Made by a program: the position numbers and the translations under genes | Shown: one piece after another, positions 1-9,327 of the stretch | Numbering within the stretch: the stretch's first letter is position 1 | How the letters are laid out: every line of letters starts with the position of its first letter | Assembly: GCF_000183405.1 (NCBI RefSeq) | Contig: NC_014758.1 | Coordinates: 1,777,001-1,841,000 of the forward strand | Reading direction: 5' to 3' | Length of the DNA stretch: 64,000 nucleotides | From: Calditerrivibrio nitroreducens DSM 19672 | GTDB lineage: Bacteria > Chrysiogenota > Deferribacteres > Deferribacterales > Calditerrivibrionaceae | Notes under the pieces: model-generated | The model's database searches: none | The model's input: only the letters and a program-made list of their open reading frames with translations | What the model was told of the DNA's origin: nothing

Positions 1-731
1 CTTGAAGCCCCTTCACAACCAACGACCTCATAGGCATCTTTTGCTACCTTTTTCACCATCTCTTCTTCTTTTGCATTAAGCCCAGTTTCGAAAAGATATT
101 CTGTCATCCCCTTGGTATATTTTGATGTGTAGTCGTAAAACCCTTTTTTTGGCTTTATCCATATAATTGGTAATACTAAGTCATCTATGATTGAGATGGT
201 AAGCTCTTTCCCTTTTATAAATCTTTCCACAATTATTTTATTGTCATACTTTTTTGCATCCTCTATAGCCGGTATAAACTCTTTATCTTCATACACTATC
301 GTTACCCCTATGGTGGAACCTTCTCTGGCAGGTTTGACCACACAGGGATAAAAAGGTGAAGACTGCTCATTTTTATATTCAAAATAATCAGCCGTTGGTA
401 TGTTTACCGATTTGAGTATCTTTTTGGTAATTACTTTATCAAAAGATATGGCACTTGCAGTTACTCCAGGACCATTATATGGTATTCTCATATATTCAAG
501 CAAACCCTGAACTGTTCCATCTTCTCCATATCGACCATGAAGTGCTATATAGCAAAAATCTGGCTTATGCTTGATCAATTTTTCAGGTAATGACCAATCC
601 ACATCAAGCAAAAAACTATTCTTAAATCCTTTCCTTAACAGGGCGTTGTATATCCCATTACCTGTTTTGATGGATACATCCCTTTCACTTGACAATCCGC
701 CGTAGAGAACAGCTATTTTATCGCTATGCAT
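1..731 (-). CDS. ddl: D-alanine--D-alanine ligase (Ddl), 3' part outside window
   Basis: Joins two D-alanines with ATP in the cytoplasm to make the dipeptide that MurF adds to the peptidoglycan precursor. About 243 codons are visible with no stop; roughly the last 50-60 residues lie beyond base 1. Seen near the N-terminus: an AVLYGGLSSERDVS start, HGRYGEDGTVQG (ligase N-domain signature), YNGPGVTASAISFDK, and the ATP-grasp stretch VVKPAREGSTIGV. The ATG at 731 overlaps the murC stop by 8 nt, so translation is probably coupled. It is the last visible gene of the dcw operon. No murB lies between murC and ddl. Confidence 0.93.
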   Translation of the reverse strand, partial: MHSDKIAVLYGGLSSERDVSIKTGNGIYNALLRKGFKNSFLLDVDWSLPEKLIKHKPDFCYIALHGRYGEDGTVQGLLEYMRIPYNGPGVTASAISFDKVITKKILKSVNIPTADYFEYKNEQSSPFYPCVVKPAREGSTIGVTIVYEDKEFIPAIEDAKKYDNKIIVERFIKGKELTISIIDDLVLPIIWIKPKKGFYDYTSKYTKGMTEYLFETGLNAKEEEMVKKVAKDAYEVVGCEGAS

Positions 732-2106
732 ATTTTTTCTCCAGGTAATCAGTTATCTCTCTGGAAAGATTCGTAATATTTCCAGCCCCAAGCGTCAGAA
801 AAATCGTTTTTCGTTCAACTTTGTCATTTATAAAACTTAAAAAATCATCCGGTTTATTTATATGATATACGCTTTTAAATCCCCTTTTTCTAATCTCCCC
901 CACCAAAACATCCGACGTTATCCCGTCTATCGGTTTCTCACTTGCCGCGTAGATATCTGTGATAAAAAGCTCATCCGCATCGAAAAATGCTTTTGAAAAT
1001 TCATTCATCAAAAGTTTTGTTCTGCTGTAGCGATGGGGCTGAAAAATTACTATTAACTTATGATCGTCGTATGCATCCCTTATTGCTTTTAATGTGGCAA
1101 TAATCTCAGTTGGATGATGGCCATAATCGTCAATCACTTTTATTTCATCTTTATCATACCTTATGGTGAGTCTCCTCTGGACACCACTAAAATCCTCTAA
1201 TCCTTTTTTGATATCTTCGTAAGGAATGTCAAATTCAAGACCAGCTCCTATAGCCCCAAGTGCATTTAACACATTATGCTCCCCTGGTACCGAAAGTTTT
1301 ATCCTACCCCAGGGTTTACCATGAACAGAGACATTAAAACTACTTCCAAACCCCTCTATTTTGACATCCGTCCCCCTTATATCAGCCCTTGCACTAAACC
1401 CATACGTAACAAATTTTTTCTTTAAAAGGGGAATTATATCTGCAACGTTTGGATCATCCAGACAGATAATATTTGCACCATAAAAAGGTACCTTATTCGC
1501 AAATTCCGCAAATGATTGCTTCACATCGTCAAAATCTTTATAACTTTCCATATGTTCAAAATCGATATTTGTGATAACACTAACAGTAGGATAGAGCATC
1601 AGAAAAGATCTATCGCTCTCGTCAGCTTCCGCCACCATAATATCACTTTTTCCAACGATCGCATTATTCTCATTCCTATTTAACCTACCACCGATAACCA
1701 CGGTTGGATTAAGCCCAGCAGAGTTAAAAATCTCCGCTATCATTGAGGATGTAGTAGTTTTGCCATGGCTTCCGGAAACAACCACAGAATATTTCATCCT
1801 CATTAGCTCCGCCAGCATCTCACCTCTTTGTATTACAGGGATGTAATTCTCTAAGGCATACTTCAATTCTGGATTGTCCTGTTTTACCGCTGAGGAGTAA
1901 ACCACAAGATCCACATCTTTTACATTCTCTTCGGAATGTCCTAAAAATATCTTTATACCAAGGGATTTAAGACGCTGAACATTTGCATTCTCAGATATAT
2001 CCGAACCAGTTATCTTGTATTCGAGATTATGCAATATCTCCGCTATGCCGCTCATACCTATACCACCAATCCCTACGAAATGAATCTTTTTAAATTTTCT
2101 AAACAT
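724..2106 (-). CDS. murC: UDP-N-acetylmuramate--L-alanine ligase (MurC)
   Basis: Adds L-alanine to UDP-MurNAc, the first peptide step of peptidoglycan synthesis, in the cytoplasm. The 460 residues are full length for the family. Seen: N-terminal Rossmann GIGGIGMSGIAEIL, the Mur-ligase P-loop GSHGKTTTSSM near residue 112, EADESD, and the C-terminal DDYGHHPTEI signature. Its start overlaps the end of murG by 8 nt and its end overlaps ddl by 8 nt, as expected for a tightly coupled dcw operon. Confidence 0.97.
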   Translation of the reverse strand: MFRKFKKIHFVGIGGIGMSGIAEILHNLEYKITGSDISENANVQRLKSLGIKIFLGHSEENVKDVDLVVYSSAVKQDNPELKYALENYIPVIQRGEMLAELMRMKYSVVVSGSHGKTTTSSMIAEIFNSAGLNPTVVIGGRLNRNENNAIVGKSDIMVAEADESDRSFLMLYPTVSVITNIDFEHMESYKDFDDVKQSFAEFANKVPFYGANIICLDDPNVADIIPLLKKKFVTYGFSARADIRGTDVKIEGFGSSFNVSVHGKPWGRIKLSVPGEHNVLNALGAIGAGLEFDIPYEDIKKGLEDFSGVQRRLTIRYDKDEIKVIDDYGHHPTEIIATLKAIRDAYDDHKLIVIFQPHRYSRTKLLMNEFSKAFFDADELFITDIYAASEKPIDGITSDVLVGEIRKRGFKSVYHINKPDDFLSFINDKVERKTIFLTLGAGNITNLSREITDYLEKKYA

Positions 2107-3142
2107 ATTCCATCTCCATTTCTCTTAAAATTAACTCAGCGCTGTCAACATATTCAATCTTCTCTATATTTTCTCTATACTTTTCAAAATTTTCATAGTA
2201 GTCATTTACAGCCTTGATAAAAGCCTCTTTTTTTGCATCCTTTTCCTCTATAACTACCCCAACCCCCTTCGCTTCGGCAAAAAGTGCGTTGTAATACTGA
2301 TGGTTGTCGGTGGCATCCGAAAAGGGGACAAAAATTCCAAAACGCCTGGAATAGATTATCTCAAAAACAGAGCCCGAACCTGCCCTTGATAGCACCAGAT
2401 CCGCCCATTTATAGGCAGATGCTATATCATCTATATATCTTAAAATATTCAATCTGTATGTATTTATCCCCTTATTTCTGTAAGCTTCAATCACTTCATC
2501 ATATAATCTTTCCCCCGTTTGATGCATAATATAAAATCGATTCGATATGAGCTCATCTGCAGCGGATATGATAAGATTATTCAAAAACCTACTCCCTTGA
2601 CTACCACCCACAACCAGAATATTTCTTTCAGGTGATCTTTTAGCTTTCGATAAAGCGAAAACTGATCTAACCGGATTACCCACCACAATGCTATTTTCAG
2701 GTGCCCTGAGGGTCTTTTCAAAGCTCGTAAAAACTTTTTTTGCTCTTTTAGCAAAAAAACGATTGCTCAAACCCATTACCGAATTTTGTTCGTGAATATA
2801 TATCTCCGCCGATTTCATTATACCTGCTATTCCAGCGCTGAAAGAGGCAAAACCTCCCAAAAGCAGAACCTTATCACCTTTATCAACGTTATTCATAGCA
2901 ATCTTTATATTTTCAAATATCTTTCCTACACTCCTAACTCTTCTACCAAAAGATACCCCTTTTAAAGGAGTCTCTTCCTGCTCTATAAATTTATAACCCA
3001 GTGGAGTAAGTATCCTTTTTTCTATCCCTCTATTTGAAACCATAAATAGCAGCTCTATACCCTTATCTTTTAATTTGTCTGCAATCGCTATTCCGGGATA
3101 AAGGTGTCCACCAGTCCCACCACCAGCTATAACCAGCTTCAT
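2099..3142 (-). CDS. murG: UDP-GlcNAc:lipid I N-acetylglucosaminyltransferase (MurG)
   Basis: Peripheral membrane GT-B glycosyltransferase that converts lipid I to lipid II at the inner face of the inner membrane. The 347 residues are normal length. Seen: the N-terminal glycine-rich GGGTGGHLYPG, HEQNSVMGLSN, the mid-protein GGSQGS, and the donor-binding SRAGSGSVFEI motif. It overlaps ftsW upstream by 4 nt and murC downstream by 8 nt. The order ftsW-murG-murC is the usual dcw order. Confidence 0.97.
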   Translation of the reverse strand: MKLVIAGGGTGGHLYPGIAIADKLKDKGIELLFMVSNRGIEKRILTPLGYKFIEQEETPLKGVSFGRRVRSVGKIFENIKIAMNNVDKGDKVLLLGGFASFSAGIAGIMKSAEIYIHEQNSVMGLSNRFFAKRAKKVFTSFEKTLRAPENSIVVGNPVRSVFALSKAKRSPERNILVVGGSQGSRFLNNLIISAADELISNRFYIMHQTGERLYDEVIEAYRNKGINTYRLNILRYIDDIASAYKWADLVLSRAGSGSVFEIIYSRRFGIFVPFSDATDNHQYYNALFAEAKGVGVVIEEKDAKKEAFIKAVNDYYENFEKYRENIEKIEYVDSAELILREMEMEYV

Positions 3143-4224
3143 TTCGTCTCCTCAGCACTTCTCATAAGAATCCCCACAATGAACATCTGTGCTATCAATG
3201 CACTTCCCCCATAGCTAACAAAAGGTAAGGTTATCCCTTTGGTGGGGAGAATTCCTACGGTAACACCAATATGTATAAAAGATTGTATCAAAATCATAAA
3301 TCCAAAACCCAACGTTAAAAATCTTTTGTATTTATCATAATGTCTCATAGCAATTCTATACACAAGTATAAACATGTACAGAATAAGAATTATACAAAAT
3401 AATGATCCAATAAACCCAAGCTCTTCACTGATGATGGAAAAAACAAAATCGGTGTGGGCTTCCGGTAAAAAGAATAGTTTCTGTGAGCTATTCCCAAGTC
3501 CTTTACCAGCCACCCCTCCACTTCCTATCGCCACTAGTGACTGAATAAGCTGATACCCAAAAGTATTTTTATACTCCCACGGATTCAGGAAACTCACCAG
3601 TCTTGCCTTTCTATATCCAGCCATGAGAATTAAGGTAACAGCCACAGGAATCACTATCAAAATACCAACAATTATATATTTCTTATCCATCCCGCCGATA
3701 AAGAGAAGTATAAAGCTAACTGTAATAATCAAAATAGTTGTTCCAAAATCAGGCTCTAATAGTATCAATGAAATCATCACTCCTAACATCACTGAGGCAG
3801 GAAATATACCTTTACTGAATAGCTGAATTTTGTCCTCTTTTTTATCAAGATAATGGGCAAAATATATTACCATAACAATTTTAGCCAGCTCAGATGGCTG
3901 AAAACTGAATATTGGGAAAGGGATCCACCTATTTGCCCCATTTACTGGCTTAAAGAAAAATACCAAAACAAGCAATATTAGAGTAAGCAAATATAAAAAT
4001 GGGATCCAGCGTCTATAACTATCAAGTGGTATTCTATAACCTATATACATAATAAAGATACCTATCACAGCAGATGTTAACTGTTTGAAAAGAAAGAAAT
4101 ACTCCATTTTACCTATACGGCTCGCCTGAAGTGCACCTATAGAATAGATATAAACAAAACCGATAACTACAAGTGCAAATGACACAAAAATAAGTTGAAT
4201 CCTTTCATCTCTAAAAGTTAACAT
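3139..4224 (-). CDS. ftsW: Septal peptidoglycan glycosyltransferase FtsW (SEDS family)
   Basis: Polytopic SEDS protein that polymerises lipid II at the division septum together with the transpeptidase FtsI. The 361 residues show about ten hydrophobic segments. Seen: the long conserved loop GLGNSSQKLFFLPEAHTDF followed by ISEELGFIGS, and near the C-terminus GILPTKGITLPFVSYGGS, both FtsW/RodA hallmarks. Its position between murD and murG, with a 7-nt overlap to murD, argues for FtsW rather than RodA. Confidence 0.95.
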   Translation of the reverse strand: MLTFRDERIQLIFVSFALVVIGFVYIYSIGALQASRIGKMEYFFLFKQLTSAVIGIFIMYIGYRIPLDSYRRWIPFLYLLTLILLVLVFFFKPVNGANRWIPFPIFSFQPSELAKIVMVIYFAHYLDKKEDKIQLFSKGIFPASVMLGVMISLILLEPDFGTTILIITVSFILLFIGGMDKKYIIVGILIVIPVAVTLILMAGYRKARLVSFLNPWEYKNTFGYQLIQSLVAIGSGGVAGKGLGNSSQKLFFLPEAHTDFVFSIISEELGFIGSLFCIILILYMFILVYRIAMRHYDKYKRFLTLGFGFMILIQSFIHIGVTVGILPTKGITLPFVSYGGSALIAQMFIVGILMRSAEETK

Positions 4225-5468
4225 CCTCTCACCTTTAAATTGTTAACATAATTTTTAAAAAATCTTCCTCTTTCTTCAAAGTTGTTAAACTCATCAAAAC
4301 TTGCACAGGCAGGAGAAAATAGTACCGTTCCCTCTTTCGTTTCTCTGTAAGCAAGGGATATTGCATCTTTAAGCAGTTCAACCCTAACAATTTTTACATC
4401 TATAATATCTTTGAGAGAATTGTAGATCTTCTCTCCGGCGGCACCACAACAGATCACCAATTTGGCTTTTTTGTTTATTTCATCAGAAAGAACAGAAAAG
4501 TCACCGTTTTTATCTTTACCTCCAAGTATAAGGGTGGTCGGGTATGATGAGCTTTTAAGTGCCGTCAAAGTGGAATCCACATTCGTCCCCTTTGAATCAT
4601 TTATATACTTTACCCCATTTATCTCTGTCACAAGTTCACATCTGTGCTCAAGCGGAGTAAGATTCTCCACAAGTCCCGTCACATCTCCTTTTAGTCTAAC
4701 TATCTGATTAGTCAGTAAAAGTGCAAAGCTCAGGTTTACGATATTATGAAATCCAAATAAGTTATATCTATTTACATCCACATAAAAATCTTCAAATTCA
4801 AGCAGATTACCATTCAGTAAAGGATAACTCTTTAGCTCACCATCTACATACTTAATATTCTCATATTTCTTAAAGATTTCATTCCAGCCCCCCTTCTCAA
4901 GAAAACTTACCCCTTCCGTAAACTCCACCATTCTGCTTTTGGATGTAATGTATCTATCCATAGTTTTGTATCTATCAAGATGATCGGGAGTAATATTGGT
5001 AATTGTAGATGTATCAAATCTGAATCTTTTGAGTAAATCCAATTGAAATGAGCTTACCTCCACCACATAAACATCAGGATTTTTCAAAAGGTAGGTATCC
5101 CCCACAGTAACACCTATATTACCACAAAACTCGGCATTTATACCGATATTTTTTAATAGCTGTGCAGTTAAAAATGTTACAGTGGATTTACCATTAGTTC
5201 CTGTTATACCTATTATTTTTTTATCCTTTATAAATTCAAAAGCAAGTTCAAGTTCACTCGTTATCCTCTCTGTAGGTAGATCGATATTTGTCAAATCTAT
5301 CCCCGGGCTTACCACTACGGTATCGAATTCTTCATAATTAAAATCTTTTATCCCCTTAAAGCCATCCATCTTATCATCATATATTTCTATCGTTTCTGTT
5401 CCCTTTATTTCCAACAATCTTTTGGCGGTTTGTCCGCTTTTTCCATATCCTAATATTGCTGCCTTCAT
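4218..5468 (-). CDS. murD: UDP-MurNAc-L-alanine--D-glutamate ligase (MurD)
   Basis: Adds D-glutamate to UDP-MurNAc-L-Ala in the cytoplasm. At 416 residues it is slightly short for the family (about 440). Seen: the N-terminal AILGYGKSGQTAKRLL fold, P-loop GITGTNGKSTVTF near residue 93, LEHRCELV, and NDSKGTNVDST. It starts 2 nt after mraY ends and overlaps ftsW by 7 nt, fitting co-translation within the dcw operon. Confidence 0.96.
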   Translation of the reverse strand: MKAAILGYGKSGQTAKRLLEIKGTETIEIYDDKMDGFKGIKDFNYEEFDTVVVSPGIDLTNIDLPTERITSELELAFEFIKDKKIIGITGTNGKSTVTFLTAQLLKNIGINAEFCGNIGVTVGDTYLLKNPDVYVVEVSSFQLDLLKRFRFDTSTITNITPDHLDRYKTMDRYITSKSRMVEFTEGVSFLEKGGWNEIFKKYENIKYVDGELKSYPLLNGNLLEFEDFYVDVNRYNLFGFHNIVNLSFALLLTNQIVRLKGDVTGLVENLTPLEHRCELVTEINGVKYINDSKGTNVDSTLTALKSSSYPTTLILGGKDKNGDFSVLSDEINKKAKLVICCGAAGEKIYNSLKDIIDVKIVRVELLKDAISLAYRETKEGTVLFSPACASFDEFNNFEERGRFFKNYVNNLKVRGC

Positions 5469-5470
5469 TT

Positions 5471-6556
5471 CTACCTCAGCTTTAATGTACTCAGCGCTAA
5501 AAGTGCCAGAATAAAAGATATAATCCAGAATCTTACTATAATCTTTGGCTCACTCCAGCCTTTCAGCTCGAAATGGTGGTGTATGGGTGCCATTCTGAAA
5601 AGCCTCTTCCCTTTCGTCACTTTGAAAAAACCCACCTGAAGTATTACAGAGATTGTTTCCAGTACAAATACCCCCCCCACAATCGCCAGCACTATCTCCT
5701 GTTTTACGATTACCGCCACTGTTCCCAGCGTTGCCCCCAGAGGGAGACTCCCCACATCCCCCATAAAAAGTGATGCGGGATATGCATTAAACCACAAAAA
5801 CCCAAGACCTGCTCCAACCATCGCTCCACAGAAGACAGATATTTCACCAGCCCCCTTCACATTTAAAATCTGTAAATAGTTTGCAATTTTTGCATGTCCG
5901 GACACATAGGCAAATATTATAAATGTCCCAAACGCTATCACAGTTGGCATAATGGCAAGTCCATCCAAACCATCCGTCAAATTTACCGCATTGGATGTCC
6001 CCACAATTATAAATACCCCAAGAATAATGTAAAAATACCCCAAATCGACCACCAGATTTTTGAAAAAAGGTAGTGCCAGTTTGCTTGATACATTCGAACT
6101 ATCAACATAATTTATCAACAACACGGCTAAGGTCCCCACAACTAATTGACCATAAAACTTGGCCTTAGGATGCAAACCTTCTGGATTCTTTTTGATCGTC
6201 TTTATGTAATCATCCAGGAAACCTATAATACCTGTACCCACCATAACAAATATTATTATCCATATATAGCTATTTGTAATATCCGCCCACAAAAGCGTTG
6301 TTATAAGAGCACTCAATAGTATCCCCACACCCCCCATTGTTGGTGTGCCCTCTTTTTCTTTGTGTCTTTCTGGTTCATATCCTTTTGTTTTCTGGGAAAG
6401 CTGAAGCTGTTTGAGTAATTTTATTAAAAGAGGTGTGATAAAGAGACTTATGATAAGTGCAGTAATTATAGCATAGGCCGTACGGAATGTGATATATTTA
6501 AATACATTGAATAAACTAAAGTACTTACTCAGAGGGTACAATAAATTATACAGCAT
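5471..6556 (-). CDS. mraY: Phospho-N-acetylmuramoyl-pentapeptide transferase (MraY)
   Basis: Integral membrane enzyme that transfers phospho-MurNAc-pentapeptide to undecaprenyl phosphate, forming lipid I. The 361 residues carry about ten membrane segments. Seen: [21 protein letters not shown] (Asp pair), [28 protein letters not shown], and [17 protein letters not shown] (the HHH motif). It overlaps murF by 11 nt and precedes murD by 2 nt. Confidence 0.97.
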   Translation of the reverse strand: MLYNLLYPLSKYFSLFNVFKYITFRTAYAIITALIISLFITPLLIKLLKQLQLSQKTKGYEPERHKEKEGTPTMGGVGILLSALITTLLWADITNSYIWIIIFVMVGTGIIGFLDDYIKTIKKNPEGLHPKAKFYGQLVVGTLAVLLINYVDSSNVSSKLALPFFKNLVVDLGYFYIILGVFIIVGTSNAVNLTDGLDGLAIMPTVIAFGTFIIFAYVSGHAKIANYLQILNVKGAGEISVFCGAMVGAGLGFLWFNAYPASLFMGDVGSLPLGATLGTVAVIVKQEIVLAIVGGVFVLETISVILQVGFFKVTKGKRLFRMAPIHHHFELKGWSEPKIIVRFWIISFILALLALSTLKLR

Positions 6557-7886
6557 TTTCTTCTCCTTTCTTCAGATACTCCACCAGTTCCTCAAATCTT
6601 TTACTGCGGGACGCTTTGACTAAATAGACCCCATCCCCTTTTAAGATATCAGCATTGATAAGTTCCGACTTATCTTTAAAGTAAGATACATTTTCAAGAG
6701 ATTGAAAATCTTTAAAACTTTCCCCCACAAGGTAAAAATAAATATCATTTCTTTTTTCCACCTCGTTTTTCAATCTAGAATACAGTTTCTCCTCAAATCC
6801 ATCAATCTCAGCCATCTCCCCTAAAATTGCAATCTTTTTAGGTGCATCTATTTTACTTAGATTCTCCACCGCACTCAAAACCGCTTCGAACCCAGCATTA
6901 TACGTGTCATTTATGATAATTTTATTCTGAGTCCGGATGATCTCTCCTCTTCCTTCCACAGGGACAAACTTATCTAATCCCCTGTATATCTCTTCGTAGT
7001 GGAATTGGTTTTCAAAGGCTAACGCTATTGCAGGTAATGCGTTTACAGCAAAATGTGAAAATGGATGATTGATCCTGAAACAATACCTAAAATTATTAAA
7101 ATTGACGATAAAATTTACCTCTTTTTCCACATTTAACTCTTCAATGTATATATCGGAATCTTTTGAAAAACCAAATTTCTTTACGTTAATCCCTTCAGGA
7201 AAATTATAATATGAAGTATCTACCCCATCATTTATCCATAAAACGCCATCTTTTTTAACCCCTTCAGAGATTGCAAGCTTCTCCTTTGTTATCTCTTTTA
7301 AGCTTCCAAATCTTCCTATGTGGGAATGCCCCACACCTGTAATTATCCCCACATCTGGCTGTAGAAATTCTGATAAACTCTTAATCTCACCAGGGTTGTT
7401 TGTGCCTATTTCAAAGATTGCATATTGAGCACCCAGATCTATGTTGGAAGTCACTATGGCCACACCCAATTCATTATTGAAATTTTTAAAGGCTTCATAA
7501 ATCTTTAACTTTTGGGATAAAACAAGTGATAAAATGGCCTTGGTGGAGGTTTTACCCACGCTACCTGTAATCACAATCTTTTTACCATTAAATTTACCGA
7601 GATTCCATCGCCCCAATTCTCTCATTGCATATAAAGTATCTTTGACGAGCACTAAAGGTTTGTTTGCATCATAATAGTTTTCATCGGTAATCACACAGCA
7701 TACAGCACCTTTTGAAATAGCTTGCTCGATGTATAAATGACCATCCGTCTTTTCACCTTTGAAAGCAAAAAATATACTACCTTCTTTCACATCCCTACTA
7801 TCTATTGTGATAAGGCTGTATTCTATATGTTCAACAGTGGATTTAACAACATCTTTAAACACTTCAAAGACACTAAATCTTTTCAA
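6546..7886 (-). CDS. murF: UDP-MurNAc-tripeptide--D-Ala-D-Ala ligase (MurF), probable TTG start
   Basis: Adds D-Ala-D-Ala (product of Ddl) to the UDP-MurNAc tripeptide. Seen: [21 protein letters not shown]-loop [15 protein letters not shown], and a NDTYNAG motif. The open frame extends to an ATG at 7949, but this would overlap murE by 77 nt and put extra residues before the family's normal N-terminus. A TTG at 7886 follows GGGGGT at a short spacing and gives 446 residues beginning just before KRFSVFEVF. That start, with a 14-nt overlap of murE, is preferred here by inference. Confidence 0.93.
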   Translation of the reverse strand: MKRFSVFEVFKDVVKSTVEHIEYSLITIDSRDVKEGSIFFAFKGEKTDGHLYIEQAISKGAVCCVITDENYYDANKPLVLVKDTLYAMRELGRWNLGKFNGKKIVITGSVGKTSTKAILSLVLSQKLKIYEAFKNFNNELGVAIVTSNIDLGAQYAIFEIGTNNPGEIKSLSEFLQPDVGIITGVGHSHIGRFGSLKEITKEKLAISEGVKKDGVLWINDGVDTSYYNFPEGINVKKFGFSKDSDIYIEELNVEKEVNFIVNFNNFRYCFRINHPFSHFAVNALPAIALAFENQFHYEEIYRGLDKFVPVEGRGEIIRTQNKIIINDTYNAGFEAVLSAVENLSKIDAPKKIAILGEMAEIDGFEEKLYSRLKNEVEKRNDIYFYLVGESFKDFQSLENVSYFKDKSELINADILKGDGVYLVKASRSKRFEELVEYLKKGEENAV

Positions 7887-9327
7887 AGGTAACCCCCAGA
7901 TTTTTCGCAACCTCTTCCCTATCGTCAAAATGATATTTTGTTTTACCAATTATCTGGTAATCCTCATGCCCTTTGCCTGCTATCAAAACGATATCCCCCG
8001 CTTTTGCTTCATCACAGGCTTTTTTGATGGCAATCCTCCTATCTGGATCGACTAAAACTTTGCTCCTATTTTCAAAACCTGTTAGTATCTCATCTATGAT
8101 GGCATTTGGGTCTTCAGTTCTGGGATTATCACTTGTTACAATCACAATATCTGAATAGACTTCAGCAACCTTTGCCATCCTTGGTCTTTTGGTGCGATCT
8201 CTATCTCCACCACAACCAAAAACTGTAATAAGTCTCCCCTTTTTGAAACCCTTTAAAGCTTCTAAAACGTTTTTTAAGGCGTCATCAGTATGGGCATAGT
8301 CCACAAAAAAATAGGCACCATTCTTCTCAAATTTTTCAAGCCTTCCCGGAACATTTTTAAACTGTTCCACCCCCCTGATTATATCATCTTTGCTGATACC
8401 CAAAATGTATGTAGCAGTAACAGCACCAAGTATGTTTTCAAGATTATGTCTTCCCACTAAATGAGAATTTAACGAAATAACTTCATCACCAATATTTACC
8501 CTGCAATTAATTCCATCAAGGGAATATGAAACGTCTACTACCCCAACGTCACCTTTCCCCTTAGAAAAAGAATATTTAGCTATCTCCACCTCATTATAAA
8601 GTCTCTTACCATAATCGTAGTCGATATTGATTGCAGCATTCTTAGAGTATTCTTTTGTAAACAACTTTTTCTTTGACTGATAGTAATGTTCCATTGTTTT
8701 GTGGTAATCCAGGTGATCTCCGGTGAGGTTTGTGAATACAGCCACATCAAAGTTCAGCCCATAAACCCTATCCTGATCAAGGGCATGCGATGAAACTTCC
8801 ATACAAACTGCAGAAGCTCCTTTTTTTACCCCTTTTGCCACCATTTCAAAAATATCGTAAATCCCTGGTGTGGTATTATTTGCCTCAATCTTTTCATCAA
8901 CGATCACATATTCTGTGGTACCGATTCTGATGGTCTTATACCCACTAACCCTCAATATACTGTCGATTAGATAGTTCGTGGTGGTCTTGCCATTTGTACC
9001 GGTGATGCCAATAGATTTAATTTTACTGAAATCGATATTGAAAAAATTTCTACATATCATGCCAAATGTTCTTCTTGCATTTTCCACCAATATATGTGGT
9101 TTTTCAGGTAATGGTTTTTCCGTGATAAATAATTTAACCTTTTTCGAATCAAAAATCTCATCTATCATCTCATATGGATCAAAGCTGATCCCTTTTACAA
9201 GTAGGAAAGCAGAGTTTGGTTTGATATCCTTTGTATTGAAAGATATATTGTCAACATCGATATCATATAACTTATCATCAGATACCCATTTAACTGGTAT
9301 ACCTTTAAGAAGATCCCTAACCAACAT
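7873..9327 (-). CDS. murE: UDP-MurNAc-L-Ala-D-Glu--meso-diaminopimelate ligase (MurE)
   Basis: Adds the third stem-peptide residue in the cytoplasm. The 484 residues match the family. Seen: P-loop GITGTNGKTTTNYLID, NNTTPG, and the specificity motif DNPRTEDP. DNPR is known to mark meso-DAP ligases, whereas lysine enzymes differ here, so this organism should have DAP-type peptidoglycan. It overlaps ftsI upstream by 11 nt and murF downstream by 14 nt. Confidence 0.97.
   Translation of the reverse strand: MLVRDLLKGIPVKWVSDDKLYDIDVDNISFNTKDIKPNSAFLLVKGISFDPYEMIDEIFDSKKVKLFITEKPLPEKPHILVENARRTFGMICRNFFNIDFSKIKSIGITGTNGKTTTNYLIDSILRVSGYKTIRIGTTEYVIVDEKIEANNTTPGIYDIFEMVAKGVKKGASAVCMEVSSHALDQDRVYGLNFDVAVFTNLTGDHLDYHKTMEHYYQSKKKLFTKEYSKNAAINIDYDYGKRLYNEVEIAKYSFSKGKGDVGVVDVSYSLDGINCRVNIGDEVISLNSHLVGRHNLENILGAVTATYILGISKDDIIRGVEQFKNVPGRLEKFEKNGAYFFVDYAHTDDALKNVLEALKGFKKGRLITVFGCGGDRDRTKRPRMAKVAEVYSDIVIVTSDNPRTEDPNAIIDEILTGFENRSKVLVDPDRRIAIKKACDEAKAGDIVLIAGKGHEDYQIIGKTKYHFDDREEVAKNLGVTFEKI

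Noticed and set aside
6546-7949. murF starting at the upstream ATG (7949)
   Set aside because: It would overlap murE by 77 nt and add residues not expected at the MurF N-terminus; the TTG at 7886 fits better.
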